Assembly: GCF_003600355.1 (NCBI RefSeq)
Contig: NZ_CP032416.1
Span: 2,376,183-2,440,182, forward strand
Length of the DNA: 64,000 nt
From: Clostridium fermenticellae
Lineage (GTDB): Bacteria; Bacillota; Clostridia; Clostridiales; Clostridiaceae
Direction of reading: 5' to 3'
Shown here one piece after another: positions 1 through 10,090 of the stretch. A model generated the notes under the pieces. It worked only from the letters and a program-made list of their open reading frames with translations, had not been told where the DNA came from and ran no database searches. A program made the translations under genes and the position numbers. Within the stretch, counting starts at the first letter, position 1. Every line of letters begins with the position of its first letter.

Positions 1-119
1 ATATTGTGTCCTTCAACCACAAATATAGGATATATAAAATCATTTGGGTTTAAAACTGTCTCTCTTACCATATCTCTTATAGTAGAATTAGCTCTTAATC
101 TTCTGTGTCTCTTAAACAT
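1..119 (-). CDS. hemB: Delta-aminolevulinic acid dehydratase (porphobilinogen synthase), 5' end only
   Basis: This is a partial gene running off the left edge of the window. The visible 39 codons begin MFKRHRRLR and continue through [20 protein letters not shown], which is the typical N-terminus of HemB. HemB condenses two 5-aminolevulinate molecules to porphobilinogen in the cytoplasm, supplying the substrate of HemC. It lies 43 nt downstream of the cobA-hemD fusion on the same strand, with GAGAGG just upstream of the ATG, so it is probably the distal gene of the same operon. The active-site zinc and lysine regions are outside the window. Confidence 0.9.
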   Translation of the reverse strand, partial: MFKRHRRLRANSTIRDMVRETVLNPNDFIYPIFVVEGHN

Positions 120-162
120 AATCGAATTTACCTCTCTTCACAGTAGTTATTTTAATCTAAAA

Positions 163-1623
163 TTATTTTAATTCTTTAAGTTTATCTAAGATGCCATCCA
201 CATTATACTTTTCACAGGTAACATAATCAATATCAAAACTTTTCAAGGTTCTGCCAGTTATAGGGCCTATAGATATTACCTTTTTCTTCTTTATACTTTC
301 AAGTCCAATTAACTTAACTGAATTTTTTACAGTACTTGGACTTGTGAAGACTATTATATCTACATCATCAATACAAATATTATCCGGCATCTGTCCTAAT
401 GAAACTTCGTATGTAAAACACTCATCTACGATGCATCCTATGTCTTTTAGTGCCTCAGCTAAATAAGGTCTTGAATTTGATGATCTTGGTAAAAATATTT
501 TATCACTTTGACTTACTACACTCTTCATCTTTTCAAATAAACTTTCCGCAACAAATTTTTCCGAAGTAATTTTAGGTACTATACCTCTCTTCATTATTTC
601 ATTTCCAGTTGCAGGACCTATCGCTGCAAATTCTGCCTTTATTTTTCTTATATCATATTTTATACTGATTAAAAAATTGAAAAATGCCTTAACTCCATTG
701 ACACTAGTTAATACTATGTAATCATAATCCGAAAGTTTTTCTATATATTTTTTTAGATTATAGTTTGTGCTATTTATTACTATAGAATTTATTTCAGTAA
801 CCTCTGCTCCCAAATCACTTAACTGTTCTCTTAATTTCTTTGCCTGAGGTTTAGCTCGGGTTATACATATGTTTTTACCAAACAGTGGTTTATTTTCATA
901 CCAATCAAGCTTATCATTAAACTTAACAACTTCCCCAATAACAATTATACACGGTGAATTTATTCCATTTTCCATTGCGAGTTTTTCAATGTTTCCTAAA
1001 TTGCCAACTACCTTTTTTTGTTTCGATGTTGTTCCTCTCATGATAACAGCGCAATTAGTCTTTATATTCATATCATTTTCAATCAATTTTGTACATATAG
1101 TATGTAGATTGTTGAATCCCATTAAAAATATAAGTGTTCCACCAATCTTAGATACTGACTCCCAATTTATATCAAGTTTGCCGGCAGTCTTTCCTGTAAA
1201 TACATGGAAACCTCTGGCTATTTTCCTATAAGTTACTGGTATACCCGCATAATTTAAAACTGATATAGAAGAAGATATTCCTGGAATAACTTCGAATTCT
1301 AACCCTTCTTCTGTAAGTCTTAATGCTTCTTCTCCTCCTCTCCCGAAAATATAGGGATCTCCTCCTTTTATCCTTCCAACTGTATGGCCGCTCTTTGCTA
1401 GTTTTACAAGCATATCATTTATTTCATCCTGTGTTTTATAATGACATCCAGGCTCTTTTCCACAATAATATATCTCACAATTCCTATTTACATATCTTAG
1501 AATTCCACACCCTGCTAACCTGTCATACATAACAGCTGTACACTCTTTTAATTTTCTTATAGCTTTAACTGTTATAAGTTCAGCATCACCTGGTCCTGAA
1601 CCAATAAGATATACCTTTCCCAT
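163..1623 (-). CDS. cobA-hemD: Fused uroporphyrinogen-III C-methyltransferase / uroporphyrinogen-III synthase
   Basis: This 486-aa protein joins two enzymes of adjacent steps. Residues 1-240 are a SUMT domain with GSGPGD (8-13), GGDPYIFGRG (87-96) and VIPGISS (112-118). These bind S-adenosylmethionine for the two methylations of uroporphyrinogen III to precorrin-2. Residues from about 250 to the end are a HemD domain that closes and inverts ring D of hydroxymethylbilane. Such fusions are known in clostridia. The start is supported by AGGAGG 10 nt upstream. It lies 13 nt after hemC and just before hemB. Together with the precorrin-2 dehydrogenase gene, the set makes sirohydrochlorin for siroheme or cobalamin. 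Confidence 0.95.
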   Translation of the reverse strand: MGKVYLIGSGPGDAELITVKAIRKLKECTAVMYDRLAGCGILRYVNRNCEIYYCGKEPGCHYKTQDEINDMLVKLAKSGHTVGRIKGGDPYIFGRGGEEALRLTEEGLEFEVIPGISSSISVLNYAGIPVTYRKIARGFHVFTGKTAGKLDINWESVSKIGGTLIFLMGFNNLHTICTKLIENDMNIKTNCAVIMRGTTSKQKKVVGNLGNIEKLAMENGINSPCIIVIGEVVKFNDKLDWYENKPLFGKNICITRAKPQAKKLREQLSDLGAEVTEINSIVINSTNYNLKKYIEKLSDYDYIVLTSVNGVKAFFNFLISIKYDIRKIKAEFAAIGPATGNEIMKRGIVPKITSEKFVAESLFEKMKSVVSQSDKIFLPRSSNSRPYLAEALKDIGCIVDECFTYEVSLGQMPDNICIDDVDIIVFTSPSTVKNSVKLIGLESIKKKKVISIGPITGRTLKSFDIDYVTCEKYNVDGILDKLKELK

Positions 1624-1636
1624 CTCATATTTCCTC

Positions 1637-2509
1637 CTACGCTTCTATTATCTTTTCTGCAAGTTTTCTTCCCAAATATATATAATCTTCTTTGTTACCG
1701 CTTATATCCTTTTTAATTAGCCTATTATTTATATAAAATATACCAGTTATATGCATAATATTTCCTTGGATTAGCGCATTTGCACCTATAGTTGATTTAC
1801 AATCACCATTAAGTCTTCTCATAAAACTTCTTTCAGCTTCAACACAAATTTCTGATTCATAATCACTTAGAGATTTTAGTATTTTTTCATTTTTATTACC
1901 TTTTTTTATCTCTATCCCAAGTGCTCCCTGTCCAACAGCTGGTATCATCTCATCTAATTTAAAATAATCCGTTATCATATAATCCATATTCATCCTCTTA
2001 AGTCCTGACACCGCTAAAATAATGCCATCCAGATTCTGATCCTTCATTTTTCTGATTCTCGTTTGAACATTTCCCCTTAAAGGAACTATTCTAATATCAG
2101 GTCTCAAACACTTTAATTGAGCCGATCGCCTGTTACTACTTGTACCAACTACAGCTCCCTTTTTTAAGTTATTAAAACTAATATCAGTTGAAGAAATAAA
2201 GGCATCTCTTGGATCTTCCCTTTTAAGAACTGCTATTATTTCAAACGATGGTGGTACATCAAATGGAATATCCTTCATACTGTGCACTGCTGCATCAGTC
2301 TCATCTTTGATAAGAGCATCCTCGATTTCTTTTATAAAAAGCCCCTTGCCTCCAATTTCACTTAATGAAACATCACGCAGTTTATCTCCCATAGTATTCA
2401 TAAGGACCTTTTCAGATAAAATATTATATTTTTCCTTTAACATTTTCATTACTATCTCTGTTTGTATCTGGGCCAACTTACTTTTTCTAGATGCAATTTT
2501 CAATCTCAT
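1637..2509 (-). CDS. hemC: Hydroxymethylbilane synthase (porphobilinogen deaminase)
   Basis: HemC polymerises four porphobilinogens into hydroxymethylbilane in the cytoplasm. The 290-aa product starts [14 protein letters not shown]. It contains [12 protein letters not shown] (121-132) and the GDCKSTIGA loop, whose Cys237 should carry the dipyrromethane cofactor. I chose the ATG at 2509, which sits behind AAAGGTGATG. A reading frame opening four codons earlier at a GTG would put the start inside that ribosome binding site. It is directly downstream of the precorrin-2 dehydrogenase gene (14 nt) and 13 nt upstream of cobA-hemD, so the genes are very probably co-transcribed. Confidence 0.95.
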   Translation of the reverse strand: MRLKIASRKSKLAQIQTEIVMKMLKEKYNILSEKVLMNTMGDKLRDVSLSEIGGKGLFIKEIEDALIKDETDAAVHSMKDIPFDVPPSFEIIAVLKREDPRDAFISSTDISFNNLKKGAVVGTSSNRRSAQLKCLRPDIRIVPLRGNVQTRIRKMKDQNLDGIILAVSGLKRMNMDYMITDYFKLDEMIPAVGQGALGIEIKKGNKNEKILKSLSDYESEICVEAERSFMRRLNGDCKSTIGANALIQGNIMHITGIFYINNRLIKKDISGNKEDYIYLGRKLAEKIIEA

Positions 2510-2523
2510 ATAAATCATCACCT

Positions 2524-3147
2524 TTAACTAAATAAATCACTATAAAATAATCTTAAAATAATATGATGCTTTTTCTTTTTATAAAAGAAGTAAAAATCAT
2601 CAGAACATACAAATTCCATAATTTTTCCTTTCATACTACAATCCTTAAGCTCTGCCCTAAGAGATGAAGTATATTTTAAGAAATCATCATAACAACTGAA
2701 ATTTTCTTTTACTTTGTCTGCCATATATACAGATGCTCTGGGATTTGGAGATACCATATGTATTCCTATTTCCATTTGTTCTGTATTTCTCTGACATGGA
2801 ACTACAGCATTTCCATTTTTAGCATCTGCGCAATCTATATACATCTTAAAATCCGTATTGCAGTCTCTTTTTATTTTCTCATTGACTTCTTTAGAACTTG
2901 TAGCAATTATAACTAAGTGTTTATCTCTTATATACTTTTTTTTATATTTATCTCTTATAAATATCAATTGTTCTGGATTTTTATGTTTCAATTCAATAAG
3001 TTCTATACAAAAATCAACAGATAATAAATAAACCTTACATTTCTTTTCAATAATGGTCCTGGTTTTTATTAATGCAGCTCTGCCCCCGCCAACTATTATT
3101 ATATTAACTCTTTTCGGTAACAGAGAAATCATAAAATATTTCTCCAT
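2524..3147 (-). CDS. Precorrin-2 dehydrogenase / siroheme synthase N-terminal-like protein
   Basis: This is a protein of about 207 aa with a Rossmann NAD-binding start ([18 protein letters not shown], residues 12-29) and the [15 protein letters not shown] segment typical of SirC/Met8/CysG-N proteins. The family oxidises precorrin-2 to sirohydrochlorin with NAD, and some members also insert iron. I prefer the ATG at 3147 behind AAAGGGGTG. A GTG at 3159 is possible and would overlap the end of cobD. It lies between cobD and hemC, linking the heme/siroheme genes to the cobalamin genes. Whether this copy also chelates metal cannot be told from the sequence. The C-terminal tail ([13 protein letters not shown]) is basic and poorly conserved. 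Confidence 0.85.
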   Translation of the reverse strand: MEKYFMISLLPKRVNIIIVGGGRAALIKTRTIIEKKCKVYLLSVDFCIELIELKHKNPEQLIFIRDKYKKKYIRDKHLVIIATSSKEVNEKIKRDCNTDFKMYIDCADAKNGNAVVPCQRNTEQMEIGIHMVSPNPRASVYMADKVKENFSCYDDFLKYTSSLRAELKDCSMKGKIMEFVCSDDFYFFYKKKKHHIILRLFYSDLFS

Positions 3148-3152
3148 AATTT

Positions 3153-4220
3153 TTAGCACACCCCTTTAACCGTTCCTCCCTTAAGAACATTTATAAGCCT
3201 TGAATTACTCTCTCTATCCTTTATTGCAAAACGTACAAAACTATTATCAAGCCCCCTGAAATTATCACATTTCCTTACAGCAATATAATTTTTCATGCAA
3301 ATATCGTATAATTTGTTACAATCTATGTACTTTAGCTTACACAGTATAAAATTACTATAGGTTTCATAAGCTTTTTCTATGATATCTAAATTATTTAAAG
3401 AAGTAATCATAAAATTTCTCTCTTCAGATATCCATTTAAGTGATTTTGTTATATAATCCTTATCACTTAGGGAGTACTTTACTGCAATCTCTGCAAAGCA
3501 ATTCACATTCCAGGGGTTTTGGCTTTTTTTTATACTATTTATAAAATCAATATCGCCGCTTATTCCGTATCCAAATCGTATACCTGGCATAGCAAAAAAT
3601 TTTGTAATAGCTCTTATTACAAATATACATTTATACTTTTTAACAAGTCTTGTAAAATCAAATCCGTTTTCTGCGGTAAATTCGATAAATGCCTCATCTA
3701 TAATTATTTTTTTATTATTTGATTCACAGAAATCTAAAATAGGCACAAATTTACTGACATCTATAATACCACCACTAGGATTATTGGGATTGCCTATAAT
3801 AAGTGCATCTAAAAACTCCATTTTTGAATATATATCTTCATAATTATAACTCATATCATCTTTTAACTCAGAAAAGCTTATTTTGCAATTCCACTTAACA
3901 GCATTTTTCTCATATTCAATAAATGAAGGTACTGGTATACAAATACTTTTAATTCTACCTATTACCTGATCTATAATTTCCGAAGCACCATTACCAAGAA
4001 CAATATTTTCATTGCAAATGCCATTTTTAACGTAGTTCACAATATATTTTTTTAAAAACCTGTATTTGATATCTGGATATACCTGTACTGACTTTAATGC
4101 CTCATTTATATTATTCTTAAACTTAAGAGGCACTCCGAGTGGATTTATGTTCGAACTAAAATCAAGTATTTTTTTCCCTTTTAATATGCCTTCAGTATAT
4201 ATGTCCCCACCATGTTCCAA
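3153..4220 (-). CDS. cobD: Threonine-phosphate decarboxylase-type aminotransferase (cobalamin aminopropanol arm)
   Basis: This PLP fold-type I enzyme of about 355 aa resembles CobD and histidinol-phosphate aminotransferase. Visible motifs are MEHGGDIYTEG at the start, GNPNNPSGG (143-151), DEAF (175-178) and RAITKFFAMPGIRFGYG with the PLP lysine at 207. CobD makes (R)-1-amino-2-propanol O-2-phosphate, the linker of the nucleotide loop. The start is probably TTG at 4220, eight bases after AAAGGAG. A GTG at 4229 would touch the ribosome binding site. It overlaps cbiB, and its neighbours are CbiB, its partner in aminopropanol attachment, and CbiP. This context favours CobD over HisC. Confidence 0.9.
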   Translation of the reverse strand: MEHGGDIYTEGILKGKKILDFSSNINPLGVPLKFKNNINEALKSVQVYPDIKYRFLKKYIVNYVKNGICNENIVLGNGASEIIDQVIGRIKSICIPVPSFIEYEKNAVKWNCKISFSELKDDMSYNYEDIYSKMEFLDALIIGNPNNPSGGIIDVSKFVPILDFCESNNKKIIIDEAFIEFTAENGFDFTRLVKKYKCIFVIRAITKFFAMPGIRFGYGISGDIDFINSIKKSQNPWNVNCFAEIAVKYSLSDKDYITKSLKWISEERNFMITSLNNLDIIEKAYETYSNFILCKLKYIDCNKLYDICMKNYIAVRKCDNFRGLDNSFVRFAIKDRESNSRLINVLKGGTVKGVC

Positions 4221-4222
4221 AT

Positions 4223-5197
4223 CTACCACTCCTTTAAAACGAAAAATATTGATGTATAAAGTATTATTACTAATACTTCAGATAAATACATCAATTTTAT
4301 ACATGAACTTATATGTTCAGGATTAAGTTCTTTTACCTTATTACCGATTGTTGGCTTTTTAACTATTTCTCCAAAATATATGTTAGTTCCGCCTATTTGT
4401 ATTCCCATTGCACCAGCCGCCGCAGCCTCCGGATAGGCACAATTCGGGCTCTTATGATTTCTTCTGTCTCTCACCATAATCTTTAAACTGTAGACCGGAT
4501 TTCCCTTTACAAATATAGAAGCTATACAAATCAAAATTCCAGTTATTCTAGACGGGAAAAAATTAGCTATATCATCAACCTTGGCAGGAAAAAATCCTAT
4601 ATATTTATATTTTTCATTCATATATCCAAGCATGGAATCCATTGTATTTATCCCTTTATACATCATAGCACAGGGTGTGCCAAATAATATTCCATATAAA
4701 AGAGGAGCTATTACGCCATCTGACGTATTCTCTGCCACAGTTTCAATATCCGCCCTTATTACTTCTTGATAACTTAAATTTTGAGTATCTCTCCCAACTA
4801 TATACGAAAGTTTCTTTCGTGCATCATCTATATCACCATTTTTCAATGCAAAATAAACTTTTCGTGCTTCATCTTTTAAACATTTAGCTGCTATTGTTGT
4901 CCACATTAAACTTATATTAATTATATGATACAAAACTGGAATGCGCATTGATACTTTCAGTATCACAAAAGGAATTATGAAACTGCAAAAAGCCACTATG
5001 ACTACAATTATCCCGCCAAACAATTTTAAAGCCAGATTACTTTTACATTTCTTTCTTCCTACTTTTTCTAATATAGATATTAATCTTCCTATATATATAA
5101 CCGGGTGTGGAAACCATAACGGATCTCCAATCATCCAATCTATAATCACTGCTGCCAGTATATCTAAAAAGTTATTCAACAAAAATGACAAATACAA
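4223..5197 (-). CDS. cbiB: Adenosylcobinamide-phosphate synthase
   Basis: This 324-aa integral membrane protein carries CbiB hallmarks: DWMIGDPLWFPHPVIYIG (20-37), SYIVGRDTQNL and ETVAENTSDGVIAPL. Several hydrophobic segments follow, including one at the C-terminus. It attaches the aminopropanol phosphate made with CobD to adenosylcobyric acid at the membrane. The start is a TTG at 5197, six bases after GAGGTGG; no ATG in frame fits better. It overlaps the next gene, cobD, by a few bases and lies 26 nt after cbiP, giving a cbiP-cbiB-cobD order. Confidence 0.95.
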   Translation of the reverse strand: MYLSFLLNNFLDILAAVIIDWMIGDPLWFPHPVIYIGRLISILEKVGRKKCKSNLALKLFGGIIVVIVAFCSFIIPFVILKVSMRIPVLYHIINISLMWTTIAAKCLKDEARKVYFALKNGDIDDARKKLSYIVGRDTQNLSYQEVIRADIETVAENTSDGVIAPLLYGILFGTPCAMMYKGINTMDSMLGYMNEKYKYIGFFPAKVDDIANFFPSRITGILICIASIFVKGNPVYSLKIMVRDRRNHKSPNCAYPEAAAAGAMGIQIGGTNIYFGEIVKKPTIGNKVKELNPEHISSCIKLMYLSEVLVIILYTSIFFVLKEW

Positions 5198-5223
5198 TCT
5201 GTACCACCTCGCGCAAAATACAC

Positions 5224-6723
5224 TTATTTAATTTTAACAATATCATATATTTTATTCATATCTATACTATTTCTAATTATATCTGCCAATTTATTTAAAT
5301 TAGATTCTCTTAAATCTTCATACACATTGGATCTCTTTAATTTAATATTTTTTAAAGATCTTATGTTATTTAAAATATATTCTCTAAATTCAGCGGCATC
5401 AAATATTCCATGTATATACGTCCCCATAATACTGCCATTTTTATTCATTGCTCCTTCTTCTAAATCAACTTTTTTATCATTTTTACTTAATATCTTAAAC
5501 ATGGGTTCTACATCTTCACCATATGCACATGTGCCCATATGAATTTCATATCCATGAATATCAATTTTTCTTAACCCATCTAATGTATTTAATTCATGTA
5601 TACTTTGTGCATTTACTCTTGTTGTAACCTTCTCCTTCTCAAATATGGTATCAATATCTAAAAGACCTATACCTTTAATCATTTCAATATTTGTTTCAGT
5701 CTTGTACTCATCTTTTAAAGATCTTCCAAGCATTTGGTACCCCCCGCATATTCCAAGAATAATACCGTGCCCTGCATATCTTTTTATGTACTCTTCAATA
5801 CCATTTTTTCTGATTTCAAGTAAATCTTCTATGGTATTCTTACTGCCAGGTATTATAAGCAAATCCGGATCTCCAAATTCTTCAGGAGTTTCTACAAATC
5901 TAACAGATACATCATCTTCACTTTTAAGTGCATCAAAATCTGTAAAATTAGATATGTGTGGAAGTTTTATAACAGCAATATCAATAGGTGCTGTTATCTT
6001 TTTATTAAATTCTACCGCACCATCTTCCTCCTCTAAGTCTAAATAAAAATATGGAACAACTCCAAGACAGGGAATTTTAATTATATCTTCAAGCATGTCA
6101 AGCCCCGGCTTTAAAATTTCTACATCTCCCCTGAATTTATTTATTATAGTGCCTTTTACTCTGCGTTTTTCATCATCACTAAGTAAGAGCATAGTACCTG
6201 CAAGAGATGCAAATACACCTCCCTTATCTATGTCACCTGCCAAAACTACGGGAGCATCACAAATTTCGGCCATTCCCATGTTAACTATATCTCTGTCTCT
6301 TAAGTTTATTTCTGCCGGACTTCCTGCTCCCTCCATAACTACTATATCAAATCTGCTCTCTATATCTGAAAAATGCTCTTTGAGCATATCTTTAAATTCA
6401 AGCTTCATGTTATGATACTGCATAGCAGTACTGTTTCCATAAACCTTACCATTAACTATTATCTGGCACCTTTTATCAGATGTTGGTTTCAAAAGTATTG
6501 GATTCATATAAACTTCCGGTTCAAGTCCAGCTGCGTACGCTTGAAGCACTTGTGCCCTTCCCATTTCTTTTCCATCCAATGTTATATATGAATTGAGTGC
6601 CATATTTTGAGACTTAAAAGGACAAACAGAATATCCATCTTGTTTAAATATTCTGCAGAGTGCCGCAACAAGTATACTTTTTCCAACAGATGATCCAGTA
6701 CCTTGAATCATAATTTTACTCAT
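5224..6723 (-). CDS. cbiP: Adenosylcobyric acid synthase (glutamine-hydrolysing)
   Basis: This 499-aa protein has an N-terminal amidotransferase/ATPase P-loop GTGSSVGKS (8-16), [14 protein letters not shown] (128-141) and a C-terminal class I glutaminase domain. The nucleophile is Cys326 in [10 protein letters not shown], and the YIHGIFD segment near the end supplies the catalytic histidine. It amidates the b, d, e and g side chains of adenosylcobyrinic acid diamide. The start is supported by GGGGGAAC just upstream of the ATG. It is the first gene of the visible cobalamin cluster, 45 nt after a NUDIX gene on the same strand. I see no cobalamin riboswitch before it, so it may be transcribed from further upstream. 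Confidence 0.95.
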   Translation of the reverse strand: MSKIMIQGTGSSVGKSILVAALCRIFKQDGYSVCPFKSQNMALNSYITLDGKEMGRAQVLQAYAAGLEPEVYMNPILLKPTSDKRCQIIVNGKVYGNSTAMQYHNMKLEFKDMLKEHFSDIESRFDIVVMEGAGSPAEINLRDRDIVNMGMAEICDAPVVLAGDIDKGGVFASLAGTMLLLSDDEKRRVKGTIINKFRGDVEILKPGLDMLEDIIKIPCLGVVPYFYLDLEEEDGAVEFNKKITAPIDIAVIKLPHISNFTDFDALKSEDDVSVRFVETPEEFGDPDLLIIPGSKNTIEDLLEIRKNGIEEYIKRYAGHGIILGICGGYQMLGRSLKDEYKTETNIEMIKGIGLLDIDTIFEKEKVTTRVNAQSIHELNTLDGLRKIDIHGYEIHMGTCAYGEDVEPMFKILSKNDKKVDLEEGAMNKNGSIMGTYIHGIFDAAEFREYILNNIRSLKNIKLKRSNVYEDLRESNLNKLADIIRNSIDMNKIYDIVKIK

Positions 6724-6768
6724 GAAAGTTCCCCCATTTACAGTGTAATTATTCTATTTAAAAAGCTT

Positions 6769-7320
6769 TTAACATACAGTATCTCCAAACACATACCATG
6801 GTCCAATTCCTATGGCAGTACCTATTTTCTGTTCTTGTCTCAAAAAATTTACTACATCATTTCTCTTAACACGAATCACTTCAATCTCTTCTTCTTCCTC
6901 TAAACATTGTACCGGATTCTTATTTTCTTCCATTTTTTCATCAATCTCAACAGACACTAAATTTACAGTATCAGTTAAAAGCGCCGGATTTGAATAAAGA
7001 GTTGGGCTTATTTTTTTCACTTTTCCATGATAACCGGTTTCCTCTGATAATTCTCTAATAGCCTCTTTTTCCAGATCATCATTCTCCACAAGACCTGCCG
7101 GAAAACCTATTACAAAATTATTTATTGCAGGCCTATACTGCTTTATAAATATATATGTATTTGAAGGTATAAGCTTCGGTATTATAACTACTGTTTTAGT
7201 TGTATTTGTTCTCTCTATGCTCTCCCATTTTACCTCTTTTCCATTTTTATTCGTATATGCAGTCTGTTTTAAGGACAACCATTTTCCATTATATAATATA
7301 GTATTATCTACATGCTTCAT
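6769..7320 (-). CDS. NUDIX hydrolase, ADP-ribose pyrophosphatase-like
   Basis: This 183-aa protein carries a NUDIX box (GLVENDDLEKEA followed by IRELSEETGY) in the setting GFPAGLVE, as in ADP-ribose pyrophosphatases. The loop between the first glycine and the REL core is one residue shorter than the classical G-x5-E-x7-REL spacing, and an aspartate stands near the first glutamate position. The REL-x-EE-x-G metal-binding core is intact. Such enzymes hydrolyse nucleoside diphosphates linked to another moiety, with Mg. The start has AAGGAGAG seven bases upstream. It lies between a MocR regulator and cbiP. The substrate is uncertain. Confidence 0.85.
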   Translation of the reverse strand: MKHVDNTILYNGKWLSLKQTAYTNKNGKEVKWESIERTNTTKTVVIIPKLIPSNTYIFIKQYRPAINNFVIGFPAGLVENDDLEKEAIRELSEETGYHGKVKKISPTLYSNPALLTDTVNLVSVEIDEKMEENKNPVQCLEEEEEIEVIRVKRNDVVNFLRQEQKIGTAIGIGPWYVFGDTVC

Positions 7321-7342
7321 AAAATCTCTCCTTCATTCTAAA

Positions 7343-8785
7343 TTATACCTTTAATTCTTTTACTACATCACCTATTATTTTAAATCCACGCTCTATTTCA
7401 TTAATACTTACTCGTGAAAATCCTAATCTGAAAGTATCATTTCTAGAATGGTCTGTGTAAAATATATCTCCAGGGGTAAAGATAACTCCTCTTTCACAGC
7501 ATATTTTTAGAACGTTTCTTGCATTCACACCTTCAAGCTTAATAAAAATATGAAGTCCTCCCTCACCATATACCTTTGCATCCGGTATATATTTATCCGC
7601 ACATTTTAGTACAAATTCATATTTTTCTTTGTAAACCTTTCTTGCTTTTCTTATGTATTTCTCAAAATTACCACTCTCAAGATATTCATACAGCACCGCT
7701 TGATCTAAAAATGATGTATGAATATTTCTGCTCCTCTTAACACTTTCAAGATAACCTATAAACTCTTGATCAGCCATTATCCATCCTATTCTTATCCCGG
7801 GAAATAATATTTTTGAAAGACTCCCAACATACAATACACTATTGCCATTATCACTAAGTGCCATTATTGGAGCTATGTGAGATCCCATATATCTTAATTC
7901 CTCATTAAAGCCATCTTCTATTATTGGTACATTATACTCCTTAAGTAAATTATAGACCTTGATTCGTTTATCTGCCGACATTACAATTCCCGTAGGATTA
8001 TGATATGAAGGTATCAGGTATGCAATTTTAAACTTATTTTGAGATAGTGTATTCTTAAGTTCATCTAAATTAACTCCATCATTATCAAGTTTTACACCAT
8101 GTATATTAAGATTATGAAGTTTCATTATCTTTATTGCCGTATCATGTGTTGGATTTTCACATATAATGTTATCACCATCATTTAAGATACTTGACAGGAT
8201 TATATCGAAACCTTCAGTAAATCCATTAGTAATGAGTATATCCTTATTTTTTATATTAACTCCTTTATTCTCCATGTATTTTAACAGATACTTTATAAGC
8301 GGACTATATCCTTTAGCATACCCATAATTAAGTATTTTCTCCCCCTCTATTGACATACGATTTAAAAAAGCTTTTTTAAATTCCCCAACTTCAAATAAGT
8401 TTTCGTCTGGCGCTATACTTTTAAAAGAAATCATTCCCTTCTTCCACTTTGCCTCATGTTTCACTGTATCAAACTTTTCAGCATTTTTAGCATACGAATT
8501 AATCATTTTTGTCCAATCAACCTTCCACATACTCTGATGCTTTATCTGAACATCTGAAACAAAAGCTCCTTTACCTATCTTCATATATATAAACCCTTCA
8601 TCTCTTAGTGTTTCATAAGCACATACTATAGTATTTCTGCTTACACTTAAAAGAGAAGAAAGTTCTCTAGTAGAGGGAAGCTTTTCATCTTTTCTTATCA
8701 TTCCCTTTAAAATCATACTTTTTATATAATCTTTTATCTGTATGTATACAGGCGTTTTTCTATTCAGCTTAATATCGTTAAACAC
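7343..8785 (-). CDS. MocR/GabR-type transcriptional regulator (GntR HTH fused to aminotransferase fold)
   Basis: This protein of about 480 aa starts with a GntR winged helix (PVYIQIKDYIKSMILKG, LPSTRELSSLLSVSRNTIV, DEGFIYMKIGKGAFV; first ~75 residues). It continues as a class I aminotransferase-like domain with the PLP lysine in VGSLSKILFPGIRIGW. MocR proteins sense PLP or amino-acid ligands and control a few genes, often adjacent. I prefer the GTG at 8785 because AGAGGTG would be its ribosome binding site; a GTG three codons earlier would lie inside it. The target is unknown; the NUDIX gene 22 nt downstream and the dipeptidase gene upstream are the nearest candidates. Confidence 0.9.
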   Translation of the reverse strand: MFNDIKLNRKTPVYIQIKDYIKSMILKGMIRKDEKLPSTRELSSLLSVSRNTIVCAYETLRDEGFIYMKIGKGAFVSDVQIKHQSMWKVDWTKMINSYAKNAEKFDTVKHEAKWKKGMISFKSIAPDENLFEVGEFKKAFLNRMSIEGEKILNYGYAKGYSPLIKYLLKYMENKGVNIKNKDILITNGFTEGFDIILSSILNDGDNIICENPTHDTAIKIMKLHNLNIHGVKLDNDGVNLDELKNTLSQNKFKIAYLIPSYHNPTGIVMSADKRIKVYNLLKEYNVPIIEDGFNEELRYMGSHIAPIMALSDNGNSVLYVGSLSKILFPGIRIGWIMADQEFIGYLESVKRSRNIHTSFLDQAVLYEYLESGNFEKYIRKARKVYKEKYEFVLKCADKYIPDAKVYGEGGLHIFIKLEGVNARNVLKICCERGVIFTPGDIFYTDHSRNDTFRLGFSRVSINEIERGFKIIGDVVKELKV

Positions 8786-8835
8786 ATACTTCACCTCTAA
8801 ATATTATATAATAGCTAAAGTATATCACATTATAA

Positions 8836-8867
8836 TAAAAAACACCTGTTTTCAAACAAGTGTTTTT
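8836..8867 (-). terminator. Rho-independent terminator after the dipeptidase gene
   Basis: Read on the minus strand, AACACTTGTTT pairs with AAACAGGTGTT and a T-run follows. It sits 20 nt past the dipeptidase stop codon and before the MocR gene start, so it should separate the two transcripts. Confidence 0.8.
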
Positions 8868-8888
8868 ATCTTAAAACTAAATATTAGA

Positions 8889-9872
8889 TTATTTTACTAT
8901 CTCTTTAATTATTCTTTCCATATTTTTATAAGCTATTTTTTCTAAATCACAGTCTTTATATCCTCTTTTAGATAAGATATCCAGAAGGTTAGGTATTCTA
9001 GATGCATCCTCCAATCCCGGAGTTAATACTGTGCCACTTTCTTCAAATGAGGATGTTGTACTTGATTCAAGGAAGTCACAGAAGTCAAATCCAAATCCTA
9101 TGTGGTCTATTCCTATAAGATTTGCTATATAATCAATATGATCTGCTAATTTTTCGGCAGATGGTTTATCTTTATCAATAAAATCAGGCCAAGCATTCAT
9201 TCCTATTACTCCACCACGTTCACCAATTGCCTTAATTTGATCATCCTTTAAATTTCTAGCCGCATTACATACTGAATAAGCATTGGAATGAGATGCTATA
9301 AATGGTTTAGTAGTATTCTCATATATATCCCAGAAAGTCTTCTCATTTGCATGTGATACATCAACTATCATTCCAAGGCTTTCCATTCTATTTACAACCT
9401 CTACACCTAATTTCGTAAGCCCTCTGTTCTTGTTAGGACTGAGTACTCCCGTTGCAAACTCATTTTCCTCATTCCAGGTTAACATTGCATGCCTTACACC
9501 AAACTTATACATTGCATTTATAAAGTTTGCATTATCTTTAAAACCGCTTATGCCTTCCATTCCTATCAATATTGCAAGTTTATTCTGATCCTTCAATTTT
9601 GAAAAATCATCATAGCTGTATACAATTCCACCATATTCTTTTAAATCTTCTATTTCCTCAGCTACATAACCCATTATTTGAAGCATCCTAGATGTTGGAT
9701 CTTGATCAGTATATGGTGGATCTATCCATATACCAAGTATAGAAGCCTGAACTCCTCCCTTTTTTAATCTATCCAAATGGTATTTTTTTATTATATCTTT
9801 ATCTCCTGCTGATCTTTTAATAGTAACATCTGTAAATATATCAGAATGTCCGTCAAAAACTTTTAACACCAT
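8889..9872 (-). CDS. Membrane dipeptidase (peptidase family M19)
   Basis: This 327-aa zinc dipeptidase of the renal-dipeptidase family starts MVLKVFDGHSDI, whose His and Asp are zinc ligands. GMEGISG supplies the bridging glutamate, and VDVSHANEKTFWD and IASHSNAYSV supply further histidines. DHIGFGFDF near the C-terminus matches the family. No signal peptide or membrane anchor is visible, so it is probably cytoplasmic despite the family name. Members cleave dipeptides, including some with D-residues, and some clostridial relatives sit near wall-recycling genes. GAGGGGTGA lies before the ATG. It stands alone between terminators. Confidence 0.93.
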   Translation of the reverse strand: MVLKVFDGHSDIFTDVTIKRSAGDKDIIKKYHLDRLKKGGVQASILGIWIDPPYTDQDPTSRMLQIMGYVAEEIEDLKEYGGIVYSYDDFSKLKDQNKLAILIGMEGISGFKDNANFINAMYKFGVRHAMLTWNEENEFATGVLSPNKNRGLTKLGVEVVNRMESLGMIVDVSHANEKTFWDIYENTTKPFIASHSNAYSVCNAARNLKDDQIKAIGERGGVIGMNAWPDFIDKDKPSAEKLADHIDYIANLIGIDHIGFGFDFCDFLESSTTSSFEESGTVLTPGLEDASRIPNLLDILSKRGYKDCDLEKIAYKNMERIIKEIVK

Positions 9873-10022
9873 AATTCACCCCTCTTCAATATATTGATGA
9901 TAAGATAAATATACACCTATATAAATATATTGTAAAATTTTGATTTCGATAAATTTTTTCATTATATTGAAATATATCATTAATATTATCATTATTACTA
10001 TTATTCTCATGATTTTTACAAT

Positions 10023-10062
10023 AAAAACAGCATACCTTCATTTTTCTGAAAGTATACTGCCC
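10023..10062 (-). terminator. Rho-independent terminator after ddl
   Basis: On the minus strand CAGTATACTTTC pairs with GAAGGTATGCTG around an eight-base loop and is followed by TTTTTATT. It begins about 30 nt past the ddl stop codon. Confidence 0.8.
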
Positions 10063-10090
10063 AATATCTAAAATATTACATTAATAAAAT

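Noticed and set aside
3153-4220. Histidinol-phosphate aminotransferase
   Set aside because: The fold is the same, but the HGGDIY start and position between cbiB and precorrin-2 dehydrogenase favour CobD; no his genes are nearby.
6724-6768. Cobalamin riboswitch before cbiP
   Set aside because: The gap is only 45 bases, and none of the B12-box motifs seen at 59353-59524 occurs there or within the upstream NUDIX gene leader.
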